Positions 1 to 7,977 of a stretch of DNA of 64,000 bases are shown piece by piece; positions within the stretch are counted from its first letter, which is position 1; every line of letters starts with the position of its first letter. The notes under the pieces are model-generated. The model was given only the letters and a program-made list of their open reading frames with translations. It ran no database searches and was not told where the DNA came from. The translations under genes were made by a program, and so were the position numbers. The stretch is taken from contig JAFRJJ010000023.1 of the NCBI GenBank assembly GCA_017432325.1, positions 1 through 64,000 on the forward strand, read 5' to 3'. The DNA is from Solobacterium sp. (GTDB lineage: Bacteria; Bacillota_I; Bacilli_A; Erysipelotrichales; Erysipelotrichaceae).

Positions 1-1
1 C

Positions 2-124
2 ATGATGACAATGAAGGAAATCATTCCTTTCCGGTGCTGCGACATTCCTAAGAAGCCAATGCCTATCAGTTTATATGCCGCATATGGCGAATATCACTAC
101 GGTATTTACAGCCTTATCAACTAA
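2..124 (+). CDS. 3' end of an unidentified gene cut by the window edge
   Basis: An open frame runs from the left edge to a TAA stop and gives about 40 residues ending in YSLIN. I do not recognise the product. A clear terminator at 211-232 lies downstream on the same strand, which is the main reason to take it as the end of a gene. The ATG triplets at 2-13 could be internal. It could equally be an accidental open frame, because so little is visible. Confidence 0.3.
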   Translation: MMTMKEIIPFRCCDIPKKPMPISLYAAYGEYHYGIYSLIN

Positions 125-210
125 ATCTTTGAAAAGAGCGATGATCAAAAAAAACATTCCATCTGTAAATGATTCAATAGAACTTATAAAAAAATGAATC
201 CTCCTCAGGA

Positions 211-232
211 AAAGAAGCAAATGCTTCTTTTT
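211..232 (+). terminator. Intrinsic terminator
   Basis: An 8-bp stem (AAGAAGCA/TGCTTCTT) with a two-base loop is followed by a T run. It would end the partial left-edge gene. The rest of the 125-327 interval shows only this stem-loop and the longer hairpin at 245-301. Confidence 0.6.
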
Positions 233-244
233 CTCATAAATAAA

Positions 245-301
245 ATCCCACTTTCAAGTAGATAGTACTTTATACATTTAAACTATCAACTTTAGTGGGA
301 T
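245..301 (-). terminator. Long imperfect hairpin 3' of the GNAT gene
   Basis: Arms ATCCCACT/AGTGGGAT enclose a second paired segment (AAGTaGATAG/CTATCaACTT) around an AT-rich loop. It sits 27 bases past the acetyltransferase stop, so it probably ends or stabilises that transcript. It could also be a boundary of the AT-rich inserted segment. There is no long U tract directly after the stem. Confidence 0.45.
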
Positions 302-327
302 GATAAGATATAAAAATCAAGCAATAG

Positions 328-882
328 TCATTCTTTAATAATTGAAACCCACGATTCATCAACAGTTAAATCATAGACAAATGCTATTTCATTATACTCT
401 TTTCCTGCTAATTCAAATTTCTTTTCAGCGACTTTAATACCTCCTTTTGATTTATAAAAATTAATTGCATTTGTATTTTCTTTTATACACCATAGTCCCA
501 TTTTACTTTTATCATTTTGTAAAAATTCATTCACAACATAATTAAACATTTTCGTTCCTATACCAATTCCAACATATTGATTTTTTACATATAATCCACA
601 CAATTCACAATCTATATCTAAGTCTTTTGAAAATTTATTAGTTAAAGTATATTCTGAAAAAGCTACTATTTCATCATCGATTGTTGCAACTATCATCTTT
701 CTTAGATTAAATTCATCTTCCATTCTTTTAATTCTTTTATCAATATTATTTCGCATCTTATCAAGATGATCTTGTGCAATTATTCCGTTATATGTTATAT
801 TCCAGCTATCGACATGCAACTTTGCTACCTCAGGAATGTCCACAATAGTTGCATCTCTGATTATTAATCTATCCAGATTCAT
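328..882 (-). CDS. GNAT family N-acetyltransferase
   Basis: A 184-aa protein with the GNAT fold pattern: N-terminal 'LIIRDATIVDIPEVAKLH', a central strand (LCGLYVKNQYVG) followed by the acetyl-CoA pyrophosphate loop 'GIGIGTKMFNYV', then 'NAINFYKSKGG' near the C-terminus. The family moves acetyl from acetyl-CoA to an amine; the substrate is not predictable. ATG at 882 is chosen because AGGTGA lies just upstream; a GTG nine bases earlier is the alternative. The gene is far more AT-rich than the acyltransferase and dehydrogenase genes beside it. It abuts a broken acyltransferase gene, which suggests acquisition by transfer. Confidence 0.85.
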   Translation of the reverse strand: MNLDRLIIRDATIVDIPEVAKLHVDSWNITYNGIIAQDHLDKMRNNIDKRIKRMEDEFNLRKMIVATIDDEIVAFSEYTLTNKFSKDLDIDCELCGLYVKNQYVGIGIGTKMFNYVVNEFLQNDKSKMGLWCIKENTNAINFYKSKGGIKVAEKKFELAGKEYNEIAFVYDLTVDESWVSIIKE

Positions 883-921
883 TTCAATCACCTGAAACTA
901 TTATACCATAAAAAAAAGTAG

Positions 922-1626
922 CTTACTCATATCGGAGGCGTGGACATTGAGATGTCATTCCTGGCAATCAGCACACCCTGCTGGTTGGCTCTGGGAAATC
1001 CTCATGAACTGTATAAAGATATCAACGGAATGATGCTGCAGATGAACGGTCTGATCCCAATGGATGTCCATCAGAAGTCAGACCGTACAGCAGGAAAGGC
1101 ACAGATGAAAGCCCTGCTGGAGAAAGGCGGCAATCTGCTGCTGTTTCCTGAAGGAACTCAAAACATCAGTGCAAATGCGCTGGTAGGTCACCTTTATGCA
1201 GGCGCGGTGGATCTGGCAATCACCTGCGGTGCTGAGATCGTACCGATCGCGATCTGCCGGAACAAAGATGATTATTACTTTATTCTGGGAGAAAACATCA
1301 GTTATGAGGGATGCTCTTATGATGACCGGTTCTCACTGACCGATGCACTTCGGAATCAGATTGCATCGCTGAAATGGGAGATCATTGAGCAGCTGCCGCC
1401 GCTCAAACGCAGTGAGATCCCGGATACAGCGTATGATGATTTTATTGAAAGCATCATCACGATGAATACGGAATATACGGTAACAGCAGAGGATATCCGT
1501 TCCGAAGAATTCCATCCAAAGGGCATTACTGATCCTTCTGACGCATTTGCGTATCTGGATTCGTTGATTCCATCTGAACAGAACGCGTTTTTATACAACA
1601 AGCGATTGACAGGATATCGCAGTTGA
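922..1626 (+). pseudogene. 5'-truncated plsC-like 1-acylglycerol-phosphate acyltransferase
   Basis: The frame encodes the PlsC/LPLAT catalytic core: 'THIGGVDIEM' fits the NHxxxxD motif (H at 928-930, D at 943-945) and 'LFPEGTQNIS' is the FPEGT block II. The family acylates lysophosphatidic acid at the membrane. An in-frame TAG at 919-921 lies immediately before the catalytic segment, so the usual N-terminal membrane region is missing and no ribosome site precedes any start. GTG at 940 would even exclude the catalytic His. Homology begins exactly where the AT-rich GNAT region ends. Most likely a remnant; a short aberrant protein from GTG 940 cannot be excluded. Confidence 0.75.
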
Positions 1627-1703
1627 TCTGCAGTTCCAAAATCATAAATATGATGCGCTTCATTGCGTTTCTTCTCGTAGCAGTTAAGGTATCAGCTGTT
1701 TAG

Positions 1704-1740
1704 CAAAAGGTGCCTGCCATTCTCAGGCTGACACCTTTTG
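1704..1740. terminator. Bidirectional terminator
   Basis: Arms CAAAAGGTG/CACCTTTTG enclose a second short stem (CTG/CAG). A/T runs on both sides allow function for the plsC remnant (plus) and the aldehyde dehydrogenase gene (minus), which converge here. Confidence 0.8.
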
Positions 1741-1772
1741 TTGTTTACTGCAGAGTATTTAGTAATGAGTTC

Positions 1773-3209
1773 TCAGAACCTGTCGTTCGTCTGAACACTG
1801 ATCCATTTTTCAGTCGTGAACTTCTCTACAACCCACTGATAGTTGAACCTGCCGACACCGGACATCTTTTCTCCACCGAACATGATATGCGGTTCATCGT
1901 TGATCGACTGGTCATTGACATGTGTCATGCCTGCTTCGATCCGTTTTGCCACTTCAATGCCGTGGTACAGGTCCTCCGTAAACACGCTTCCGCTGAGACC
2001 GTATTCCGTATCGTTTGCAACTTTGATTCCTTCTTCTTCATCTTTGACTTTGATCAGGCAGATGACCGGTCCGAATACCTCGTTGCAGCAGGCAGGCATA
2101 TCGTTTGTGCAGTCTGTGAAGACCCATGGATAGATATAGTTCCCTTCTGTCTTACCTTCAAGAGCTACGGTAGCACCTGCTTTGATGGTCGCGTCTACGA
2201 ATCCTTCGATGCTTCTGACCTGGTCCGGGCTGATGATCGGTCCGATGAATACTTCCGGATCATGCGGATCTCCGACCTTTACCTGTTTTACCGCTTCGAT
2301 GAAGATCTTTGCGAATTCATCATATACAGGTTCTTCAATGATGATCCTGTTGAGTGCCATGCAGACCTGGCCCTGGTTGAAGAATGTTCCGAAGATCGCT
2401 GCCTTCGCCGCTTTGAGCAGATCGGCATTTTTCAGCACCAGCATGACATTGTTTCCACCGAGTTCCAGGGAAACATCCTTGATCATATTGCCGGCTGTTG
2501 AACCGATACGTTTGCCTACTTCGGTCGATCCGGTAAAGCTGATCAGGGATGGTACTTCATGTTCTACAAAGTAGTCGCCGATCTCGCTGCCTTTGCCTGC
2601 GATCGCATTGTAGACACCTTTCGGGAATCCTGCTTTTTCAAAGAATTTACCGATCAGGAATGCTGTGGCAGGCGTATCGCTTGCAGGTTTCAGAACGACT
2701 GTATTGCCGGTAGCTACTGCCGGTACGACAGAACGCATGGCAAGTACGAGCGGTACGTTCCAGGGAGCGATGACACCGATCACGCCTTTCGGGGATTTGA
2801 ATGTGAAATTATGTTTTCCCGGAATATCCGAGGGTGCTGTCTGTCCGCGCATCATATAAGGGAATGCCATTGCCTGTTTGCAGATATTGATGCATGTTGA
2901 GATCTCGAATCCGACTTTCGGAGCGGTCGAGCCGCCTTCAGTGATCAGGACTTCAGCAACTTCTTCTGACATGTCCTCGATCGCTTTTGCCAGCTTTTCA
3001 AGCATTGCGGCTTTTTCACCGGGTGTGACTGCCGCCCAGAGAGGCTGGGCAGCTTTGGCTGCTGCATAAGCACGGTCTACATCTTCTTTTCCGGCAGCCC
3101 TGTAGGTATAGATCAGTTCATTGTTCATCGGGCATCTGTTTTCCATTGTTTTTGTACTGGTGCCTTCTGTCCACTCACCGTTGATGTACATTTTGTCATA
3201 TGCCAACAT
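1773..3209 (-). CDS. NAD(P)-dependent aldehyde dehydrogenase
   Basis: At 478 aa this is full length for the ALDH superfamily, whose members oxidise aldehydes to carboxylates. The Rossmann and catalytic signatures are all present: 'IAPWNVP' with the oxyanion Asn, 'SFTGSTEVGKRI', 'LELGGNN' with the general-base Glu, and 'NQGQVCMALNR' with the nucleophilic Cys. 'VFGPVICL' lies near the C-terminus. The pattern is closest to benzaldehyde/vanillin-type dehydrogenases, but the substrate is not certain. The start follows GAGGAGGT. A TATAAT box at 3314-3309 (minus strand) suggests a single-gene transcript with a leader of about 90 bases. Confidence 0.93.
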   Translation of the reverse strand: MLAYDKMYINGEWTEGTSTKTMENRCPMNNELIYTYRAAGKEDVDRAYAAAKAAQPLWAAVTPGEKAAMLEKLAKAIEDMSEEVAEVLITEGGSTAPKVGFEISTCINICKQAMAFPYMMRGQTAPSDIPGKHNFTFKSPKGVIGVIAPWNVPLVLAMRSVVPAVATGNTVVLKPASDTPATAFLIGKFFEKAGFPKGVYNAIAGKGSEIGDYFVEHEVPSLISFTGSTEVGKRIGSTAGNMIKDVSLELGGNNVMLVLKNADLLKAAKAAIFGTFFNQGQVCMALNRIIIEEPVYDEFAKIFIEAVKQVKVGDPHDPEVFIGPIISPDQVRSIEGFVDATIKAGATVALEGKTEGNYIYPWVFTDCTNDMPACCNEVFGPVICLIKVKDEEEGIKVANDTEYGLSGSVFTEDLYHGIEVAKRIEAGMTHVNDQSINDEPHIMFGGEKMSGVGRFNYQWVVEKFTTEKWISVQTNDRF

Positions 3210-3394
3210 ATTCTTTTTTACCTCCTCATGCCAGCGTAAAAACGTGAAAAATGAATGATCGTCTGAATGAAACAGTTATTATGGTCTGTATAACCTTTAC
3301 CTGTTTTTATTATAGAATATTTATTCAAAAGGTTCATCTAAGTTGATTGTAAAAGGACGATACAGACAATACCGGTCCCTCAGACATGAAAATA

Positions 3395-3419
3395 CCCCGC
3401 CAGTCAGAGCCTGGCGGGG
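3395..3419 (-). terminator. Terminator of the desulfoferrodoxin gene
   Basis: A perfect 9-bp G+C-rich stem (CCCCGCCAG/CTGGCGGGG) has a 7-base loop and is followed on the minus strand by TATTTT. It lies 36 bases past the dfx stop codon. Confidence 0.85.
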
Positions 3420-3454
3420 CGATGTTCATGATATGAAGCTGTTCCTGTCAGTTA

Positions 3455-3826
3455 TTATTCTGACTTCCACAGACCGTGCAGGTTGCAGTATTCATATGCC
3501 GCAACGACTGAGTCACCTTCTGTCAGTGCGAATACAGCAACAGGTTTTTCACCCGGCTTCAGTGTCTTGCGCTGACGGCCTTCTTTTGTTTCGAGCATGA
3601 TCCACTGGATGTAGTGTGCATCAAGCATCGGATGGTCAACGGAACCAACCGCAACAGTGACAGTCTGTCCGTCTACCGTGATGACAGGTACGTGCTTTTC
3701 ACCTGCACCGTCGGATGTGTTAGGTTCGATCGGTTTCATTTCTTCTCCGCAGCATACGACGCGTACGCCGGAGTCGTAGAGATGGGCAATCATATTGCCG
3801 CAGTGTTCGCATTTGTAAAATAACAT
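3455..3826 (-). CDS. dfx: Desulfoferrodoxin (superoxide reductase)
   Basis: This 123-aa protein reduces superoxide to hydrogen peroxide in the cytoplasm of anaerobes without forming oxygen. The N-terminal rubredoxin-like centre is visible as 'CEHCG' plus 'VVCCGEE'. The catalytic mononuclear iron site is marked by 'EKHVPVI', 'VGSVDHPMLDAHYIQWI' and the C-terminal 'YCNLHGLWK'. The two-iron-site layout matches class I desulfoferrodoxin. A Shine-Dalgarno (AGGAGGATC) precedes the ATG, and the gene has its own terminator. It supports an anaerobic lifestyle. Confidence 0.96.
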   Translation of the reverse strand: MLFYKCEHCGNMIAHLYDSGVRVVCCGEEMKPIEPNTSDGAGEKHVPVITVDGQTVTVAVGSVDHPMLDAHYIQWIMLETKEGRQRKTLKPGEKPVAVFALTEGDSVVAAYEYCNLHGLWKSE

Positions 3827-3975
3827 GGAAATGATCCTCCTTCCTGATCTTTGTCTGTTATTGTGCAGAACTTCCGAATGATCACTGTCCGTTTCCGGGA
3901 CAGTGACCGGGATGTATTTCTTCTGCTTCTATCATACTGGATATTCGTCAATAATGACAGATGTTATCATCATGA

Positions 3976-4218
3976 TCATGGCTGATGGCTTTCAATGAAC
4001 CATTTATCCTTTTCCTGGTACAGGTTCCTTCTGTTGCCCTGGATCAGGCATACATAGCGCATCCCGCAGCCGCCGACCGGAGATGCCCTTCGTTCCCTGC
4101 TCAGCACCTTGTCTATTTTATATTTCTGACCGTTTTCCCAGATCAGATACATCGGAGTGATATCCCCAGTGCGTTTCTGCATCAGGATAACATCCACATA
4201 TCGTTTATATAATTCCAT
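3976..4218 (-). CDS. Small conserved protein paired with the Y-family polymerase
   Basis: An 80-aa basic protein ('MELYKRYVDVILMQ', 'IWENGQKYKIDKVLS', 'GMRYVCLIQG'). Proteins of this kind are commonly encoded directly after UmuC/DinB-like polymerases in Bacillota, in the position taken by YolD elsewhere; its biochemical role is unknown to me. Its ATG lies 14 bases inside the polymerase gene and has its own GGAAGGAAGC, so the two are translationally coupled. Expression should follow the SOS-type control of the polymerase. An imperfect hairpin at about 3883-3905 follows it. Confidence 0.75.
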   Translation of the reverse strand: MELYKRYVDVILMQKRTGDITPMYLIWENGQKYKIDKVLSRERRASPVGGCGMRYVCLIQGNRRNLYQEKDKWFIESHQP

Positions 4219-5479
4219 CGCTCAGCTTCCTTCCCCGGAAATAACCAATCGGATATACAGTATGGTCTCCCTTCGGATTGAATTCTGTCAGCGGCCTGTC
4301 GATCAGCGTGCATGCCCTGCGTACGGAATAAAAGCCGTACTGGCTCCTGATCCGGTCCATTGCCGTATCGATCCGCAGCGCGTCATCATATGCCTCTTCG
4401 TCCGTAAATAATGACAGCTGCCGTTTTGAATGCCATGGATGAAGTTGTGAAACACTGACGCCGGCTGCCCTTAACGGAATGGAAAAGTCATATGACTCTT
4501 CGATCAGTTCCATCGCGATCTTCAGGATCTCCTCACTGACATTGGTGGGCTGCGGGATCTTCCGCTGTTTCCCGTACCAGTCAAGACCGCCCGATCTGGC
4601 GGAGACGGAGATCACGCTGCCTTCCATATCGTGGTCCTTCAGCCTGGAGGCGACCGCTTCACAGAGCACATACATGGCGGGACGCAGTTCATCCGCGTCG
4701 TTCACGTCATGGATCAGCGTCATGGCATTCCCGACAGACTTGACCGGCGTACGGAAAAATGTTTCCGCGACATTGCTGCGGTCCTCCCCGTTGGCAAACG
4801 CGGAGATCACTTCTCCCGCGATTCCCATGCTTTCCTTCAGCCACTGCACCGGATAGTTCGCAAGCTGTCCGATCGTATATACGCCCCGGGACCTGAGTTT
4901 CTTTTCCGTTGCGTGCCCGACATAAAGCAGATCCGATGCCGGCAGCGGCCAGACGATATCCTTGTAGTTGTCCCTTGTGATCACTGTCATGCCGCTCGGC
5001 TTTTTCAGGTCGCTTCCCAGTTTGGCAAACGCTTTGTTCCATGAGATTCCCACGGATACGGTCAGACCGAATTCCTGCAGGACTCTCTGCTGGATCCTGG
5101 CTGCGGTCATGCAGGGATCCCCGTAGATCAGCTGACTGCCTGTAAAGTCAAGCCATGCCTCGTCAAGTCCGAACGGTTCCACATGATCCGTATATTCCTG
5201 ATACAGTTTCCTGATCTCACGCGAGTAATAAATGTAATCGTTGTAGGCAGGCGGTATGATCAGCAGATCGGGACATTTTTCACGTGCTTCCCGCAGGCTT
5301 TCCCCTGTTTTGATGCCTGCTTTTTTGGCAAGGTCATTCTTTGCCAGGATGATCCCATGACGTTTTTCTTCATGGCCTCCCACTGCCATCGGGACGAAGC
5401 GAAGCTCCGGATACTTCATTTCTTCGATCTGCGCATAGCAGTGATTGATGTCGATGTGAAATATGACCTTGTCTTCCAT
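4205..5479 (-). CDS. Y-family DNA polymerase (DinB/UmuC-like), translesion synthesis
   Basis: A 424-aa error-prone polymerase that copies across damaged bases. The N-terminal catalytic region has 'VIFHIDINHCYAQIEEM' (first metal-binding Asp) and 'PFGLDEAWLDFTGS' (the DE pair). A helix-hairpin-helix/thumb segment follows ('LLYVGHATEKKLRSRGVYTIGQLAN') and then the little-finger domain. ATG 5479 is preferred over the upstream ATG at 5521. A minus-strand promoter (TTGAAT, 17-base spacer, TATAAT at 5503-5498) would start the mRNA near 5491, downstream of 5521. It is divergent from a LexA-like repressor gene and shares its operator region. Confidence 0.92.
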   Translation of the reverse strand: MEDKVIFHIDINHCYAQIEEMKYPELRFVPMAVGGHEEKRHGIILAKNDLAKKAGIKTGESLREAREKCPDLLIIPPAYNDYIYYSREIRKLYQEYTDHVEPFGLDEAWLDFTGSQLIYGDPCMTAARIQQRVLQEFGLTVSVGISWNKAFAKLGSDLKKPSGMTVITRDNYKDIVWPLPASDLLYVGHATEKKLRSRGVYTIGQLANYPVQWLKESMGIAGEVISAFANGEDRSNVAETFFRTPVKSVGNAMTLIHDVNDADELRPAMYVLCEAVASRLKDHDMEGSVISVSARSGGLDWYGKQRKIPQPTNVSEEILKIAMELIEESYDFSIPLRAAGVSVSQLHPWHSKRQLSLFTDEEAYDDALRIDTAMDRIRSQYGFYSVRRACTLIDRPLTEFNPKGDHTVYPIGYFRGRKLSDGII

Positions 5480-5497
5480 AACCGCCCCTGCAGGTCC

Positions 5498-5583
5498 ATT
5501 ATAGTCTTGGATGTCGCACAATTCAACATGATACGCAACGAATTTTTTTCTTCCTTGTAATATAGTAGCGTATTGAGTATAAT
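5498..5583. promoter_or_regulatory. Divergent promoters and putative operators of the polymerase and LexA-like repressor
   Basis: The leftward promoter is TTGAAT-17-TATAAT (-10 at 5503-5498). The rightward promoter is TTGTAA (5555-5560)-17-TATAAT (5578-5583). Inverted half-sites ATACGC (near 5531) and GCGTAT (5568-5573) flank the interval, and the second lies between -35 and -10 of the repressor promoter. This fits binding by the LexA-like protein and autoregulation. The operator assignment is inference. Confidence 0.65.
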
Positions 5584-5589
5584 GTGTTC

Positions 5590-6183
5590 ATGGAACTGAA
5601 AGACTTGATTAAAGAATACAAAGAGCGTACCGGTGTCAACGACAGCGAGATCGCGCGCCGTGTCGGCGTCACCCGCTCAACTGCCTCCCGCTGGAGCAGC
5701 GGTCAGATCAGACATGTATCTTCCGATGTCATGGAACGGCTCAGTGAGATGATGGGCTACAATATCGAGCCCCTGCTGAAAGGAATGGAGATCAGCATCA
5801 GAATGCCTGTACTGGGCTTTGTCAAGGCGGGCTATGACCTGTTTGCCGAAGAGAATTACCTTGGTGAAGAAGACGCTTCCCTGGATGAACGCAAGAGCGG
5901 CGATTACTTCCTGAAGGTGACCGGTGACTCCATGAAAGGAGACGGCATCATGGACGGTTCGCTCGTCCTGGTCAAACAGACGAATACCGTGGAAAACGGA
6001 AAGATCGCTGTTGTCATGGTCGGGGATGAGGTGACCGTCAAGCGTGTCTACGTCAAGGACAAGGTCATGATCCTGGAGGCTTCCAACCCGGAAGTAGAGA
6101 ACCGTTATTTCTCCGGTACGGAAGTACGGAACCTGCCGGTCAGGGTGATCGGCCGTGTTGTTCTCTGCAGGACGTATTTCTAG
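5590..6183 (+). CDS. LexA/HdiR-like self-cleaving repressor (HTH plus S24 peptidase)
   Basis: A 197-aa protein. Residues about 15-40 form an XRE-type HTH ('NDSEIARRVGVTRSTASRW'). Residues about 75-197 form a LexA/UmuD S24 domain. The autocleavage bond is probably Ala80-Gly81, the nucleophile Ser114 ('TGDSMKGDG') and the general base Lys151. In this family RecA-ssDNA triggers self-cleavage and derepression. With a translesion polymerase divergently adjacent, it most likely controls a small damage regulon. The -10 box ends six bases before this ATG and no Shine-Dalgarno exists, so the mRNA is probably leaderless. The GTG at 5584 would lie upstream of the predicted transcript. Confidence 0.9.
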   Translation: MELKDLIKEYKERTGVNDSEIARRVGVTRSTASRWSSGQIRHVSSDVMERLSEMMGYNIEPLLKGMEISIRMPVLGFVKAGYDLFAEENYLGEEDASLDERKSGDYFLKVTGDSMKGDGIMDGSLVLVKQTNTVENGKIAVVMVGDEVTVKRVYVKDKVMILEASNPEVENRYFSGTEVRNLPVRVIGRVVLCRTYF

Positions 6184-6212
6184 TTGCACTTCTCTGCATT
6201 TCTTCCTACAAT
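6184..6212 (+). promoter_or_regulatory. queA-queH promoter
   Basis: TTGCAC (6184-6189), a 17-base spacer and TACAAT (6207-6212) directly follow the repressor stop codon. The predicted start near 6219 gives a leader of about 40 bases. Confidence 0.65.
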
Positions 6213-6224
6213 AAATCGGAAAGG

Positions 6225-6247
6225 AACATCCGCCCCCGGCGGATGTT
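6225..6247 (+). terminator. GC-rich hairpin in the queA leader
   Basis: A perfect 10-bp stem (AACATCCGCC/GGCGGATGTT) with a CCC loop is followed by TTTAATTAA. It could end the repressor transcript. Because it lies downstream of the queA promoter, it would also sit near the 5' end of the queA mRNA. It does not match preQ1 riboswitch consensus that I can recognise. Confidence 0.55.
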
Positions 6248-6259
6248 TAATTAACAGCT

Positions 6260-7291
6260 ATGAAAACAAGTGAGTTTGATTATGAACTTCCTCAGGAGCT
6301 GATCGCGCAGACTCCGCTGAAGGACAGAACTGCCAGCAGGATGCTGGTGGTGCATAAAAACAAGGGAACATTCGAACACCGTCATTTCTCCGATATTACG
6401 GAATACTTCCATGCCGGCGATGTTCTCGTGCGCAACAATACAAGGGTCATTCCCGCCCGTCTGTTCGGTACAAAAGAGATCACGGGTGCGCATGTTGAAG
6501 TGCTCCTGCTGAAGCAGCTGGAGAACGATGTCTGGGAGTGCCTTGTAGGCAACGCGAAGACCGTCAAGATGGGAACCGTCGTTTCCTTCCACGACGGCCG
6601 TCTGAGAGCAGAGTGCGTCGGCATCGGTGACAAGGGCATCCGTCAGATGAAGATGCTGTATAACGGGATCTTCAATGAGATCCTGGATGAACTGGGCAAT
6701 GTTCCCCTGCCCCCTTACATCAAGGAAAAGCTGGATGACAAGGAGCGTTACCAGACAGTCTACGCGAAGATCGAAGGCAGTGCGGCTGCTCCGACCGCAG
6801 GACTGCACTTTACGGATGAGACATTCGCGAAGCTGAAGGAAAAAGGCGTTGAGATCCTGGATGTGACGCTGCATGTCGGACTCGGTACATTCCGTCCGAT
6901 GGACACGGATACCATTGAGGAACATGTCATGCATTCCGAGGTCTACCAGATGTCCGCAGAGACAGCGGAAGCCCTGAACCTTGCCAAGGCGGAAGGCAGA
7001 AGGATCATCGCTGTCGGCACGACCAGCGTGCGCACACTGGAGTCTGTATGGAACAGGTTCAGCAGGTTTGAGGCATGCACGGGTGAAACAGCACTGTTTA
7101 TCTACCCGGGCTATGAGTGGCATACGATCGACTGCATGCTGACGAACTTCCATCTCCCCAAGTCAACGCTGATCATGATGATCTGTTCCTTTGCGGGAAA
7201 GGAACTCATTCTGAAAGCATATGAGGAGGCAGTCCGGGAGCGCTACCGCTTCTTCTCGTTCGGTGACTGCATGTTCATCACCAATGAATAA
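6260..7291 (+). CDS. queA: S-adenosylmethionine:tRNA ribosyltransferase-isomerase QueA
   Basis: A 343-aa enzyme that moves the ribosyl group of S-adenosylmethionine to preQ1 in tRNA, giving epoxyqueuosine at position 34. Family signatures are clear: '[15 protein letters not shown]' at the N-terminus, '[16 protein letters not shown]', '[13 protein letters not shown]', '[10 protein letters not shown]', '[14 protein letters not shown]' and '[11 protein letters not shown]'. Length matches QueA. It overlaps queH by eight bases, so both steps of the pathway end are co-expressed. No obvious Shine-Dalgarno precedes the ATG. Confidence 0.97.
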   Translation: MKTSEFDYELPQELIAQTPLKDRTASRMLVVHKNKGTFEHRHFSDITEYFHAGDVLVRNNTRVIPARLFGTKEITGAHVEVLLLKQLENDVWECLVGNAKTVKMGTVVSFHDGRLRAECVGIGDKGIRQMKMLYNGIFNEILDELGNVPLPPYIKEKLDDKERYQTVYAKIEGSAAAPTAGLHFTDETFAKLKEKGVEILDVTLHVGLGTFRPMDTDTIEEHVMHSEVYQMSAETAEALNLAKAEGRRIIAVGTTSVRTLESVWNRFSRFEACTGETALFIYPGYEWHTIDCMLTNFHLPKSTLIMMICSFAGKELILKAYEEAVRERYRFFSFGDCMFITNE

Positions 7292-7964
7292 AGAAGAATA
7301 TATTGCGTATCTCAAGGGCAGGAAGAGTTCCCATAAGGTGAACTATCACCTGGAATGCCTGAAGGAGATCAGAAAAATACAGCAGGAAGGACGGAAGCCT
7401 TCCCTGCTGCTGCACGCATGCTGCGGTGTATGCGCCTGCTGGCCGCTGGAATTCCTGCATGATCATTTTGACATCACGGTATACTTCAACAACTCGAATA
7501 TCTGGCCTGCCGAAGAACATGACAAGCGTCTGAGCGAACTGCAGCGCTATATCCGTGAAAAGTTCGGGGACGATATCCGGGTCATCGTGACACCGTACGA
7601 CAACGTTTCCTATACGCAGAAGCTGGAACCGATGAAGGATGATCCGGAGGGCTGGCAGAGATGTTTCTTCTGCTATGAAGAACGCATGAATGAAGCGTTC
7701 GCCTATGCGGACAGCCATGGCTATGATTACTTCACAACGGTCATGACCTTCTCGAGACAGAAGGACAGCCAGAAGATCAACGGGATCGGCATCGCCCTGG
7801 AAGCGAAATACGGGCACACGAAATATCTGCGCTCAGACTTCAAAAAAGGCGGAGGTCAGACACGCTCCGCCGAACTGGTTGATGAATACTGTATTTACCG
7901 CCAGGATTACTGCGGCTGTGTCTATTCCTACATGGACAGACATTCTGACGAACAGCAGGGCTGA
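7284..7964 (+). CDS. queH: Epoxyqueuosine reductase QueH
   Basis: A 226-aa enzyme that reduces epoxyqueuosine to queuosine in tRNA, the step after QueA. It is the QueH (DUF208) type, not the cobalamin-dependent QueG. Conserved features are '[18 protein letters not shown]' (Cys pair for metal or FeS binding), 'YFNNSNIWP', '[10 protein letters not shown]', '[12 protein letters not shown]' and '[11 protein letters not shown]'. The start at 7284 is inside the queA stop region (ATGAATAA overlap). An earlier in-frame start at 7221 would add residues unrelated to the family. Its own terminator overlaps the stop codon. Confidence 0.95.
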   Translation: MNKEEYIAYLKGRKSSHKVNYHLECLKEIRKIQQEGRKPSLLLHACCGVCACWPLEFLHDHFDITVYFNNSNIWPAEEHDKRLSELQRYIREKFGDDIRVIVTPYDNVSYTQKLEPMKDDPEGWQRCFFCYEERMNEAFAYADSHGYDYFTTVMTFSRQKDSQKINGIGIALEAKYGHTKYLRSDFKKGGGQTRSAELVDEYCIYRQDYCGCVYSYMDRHSDEQQG

Positions 7965-7976
7965 TTGCCCTGTTTT
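7956..7976 (+). terminator. queH terminator overlapping the stop codon
   Basis: CAGGGC (7956-7961) pairs with GCCCTG (7966-7971), followed by TTTT. The TGA stop (7962-7964) lies in the loop. The converging SDR gene begins its 3' end two bases later. Confidence 0.75.
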
Positions 7977-7977
7977 C

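Noticed and set aside
1710-2501. 263-codon open frame antisense to the aldehyde dehydrogenase gene
   Set aside because: Shadow of a strongly conserved ALDH frame; Cys/Phe/Asp-rich product without a start site or family signature.
6213-6259. preQ1 riboswitch in the queA leader
   Set aside because: The leader holds one simple 10-bp hairpin; no second stem or A-rich tail of a preQ1-I aptamer can be seen.
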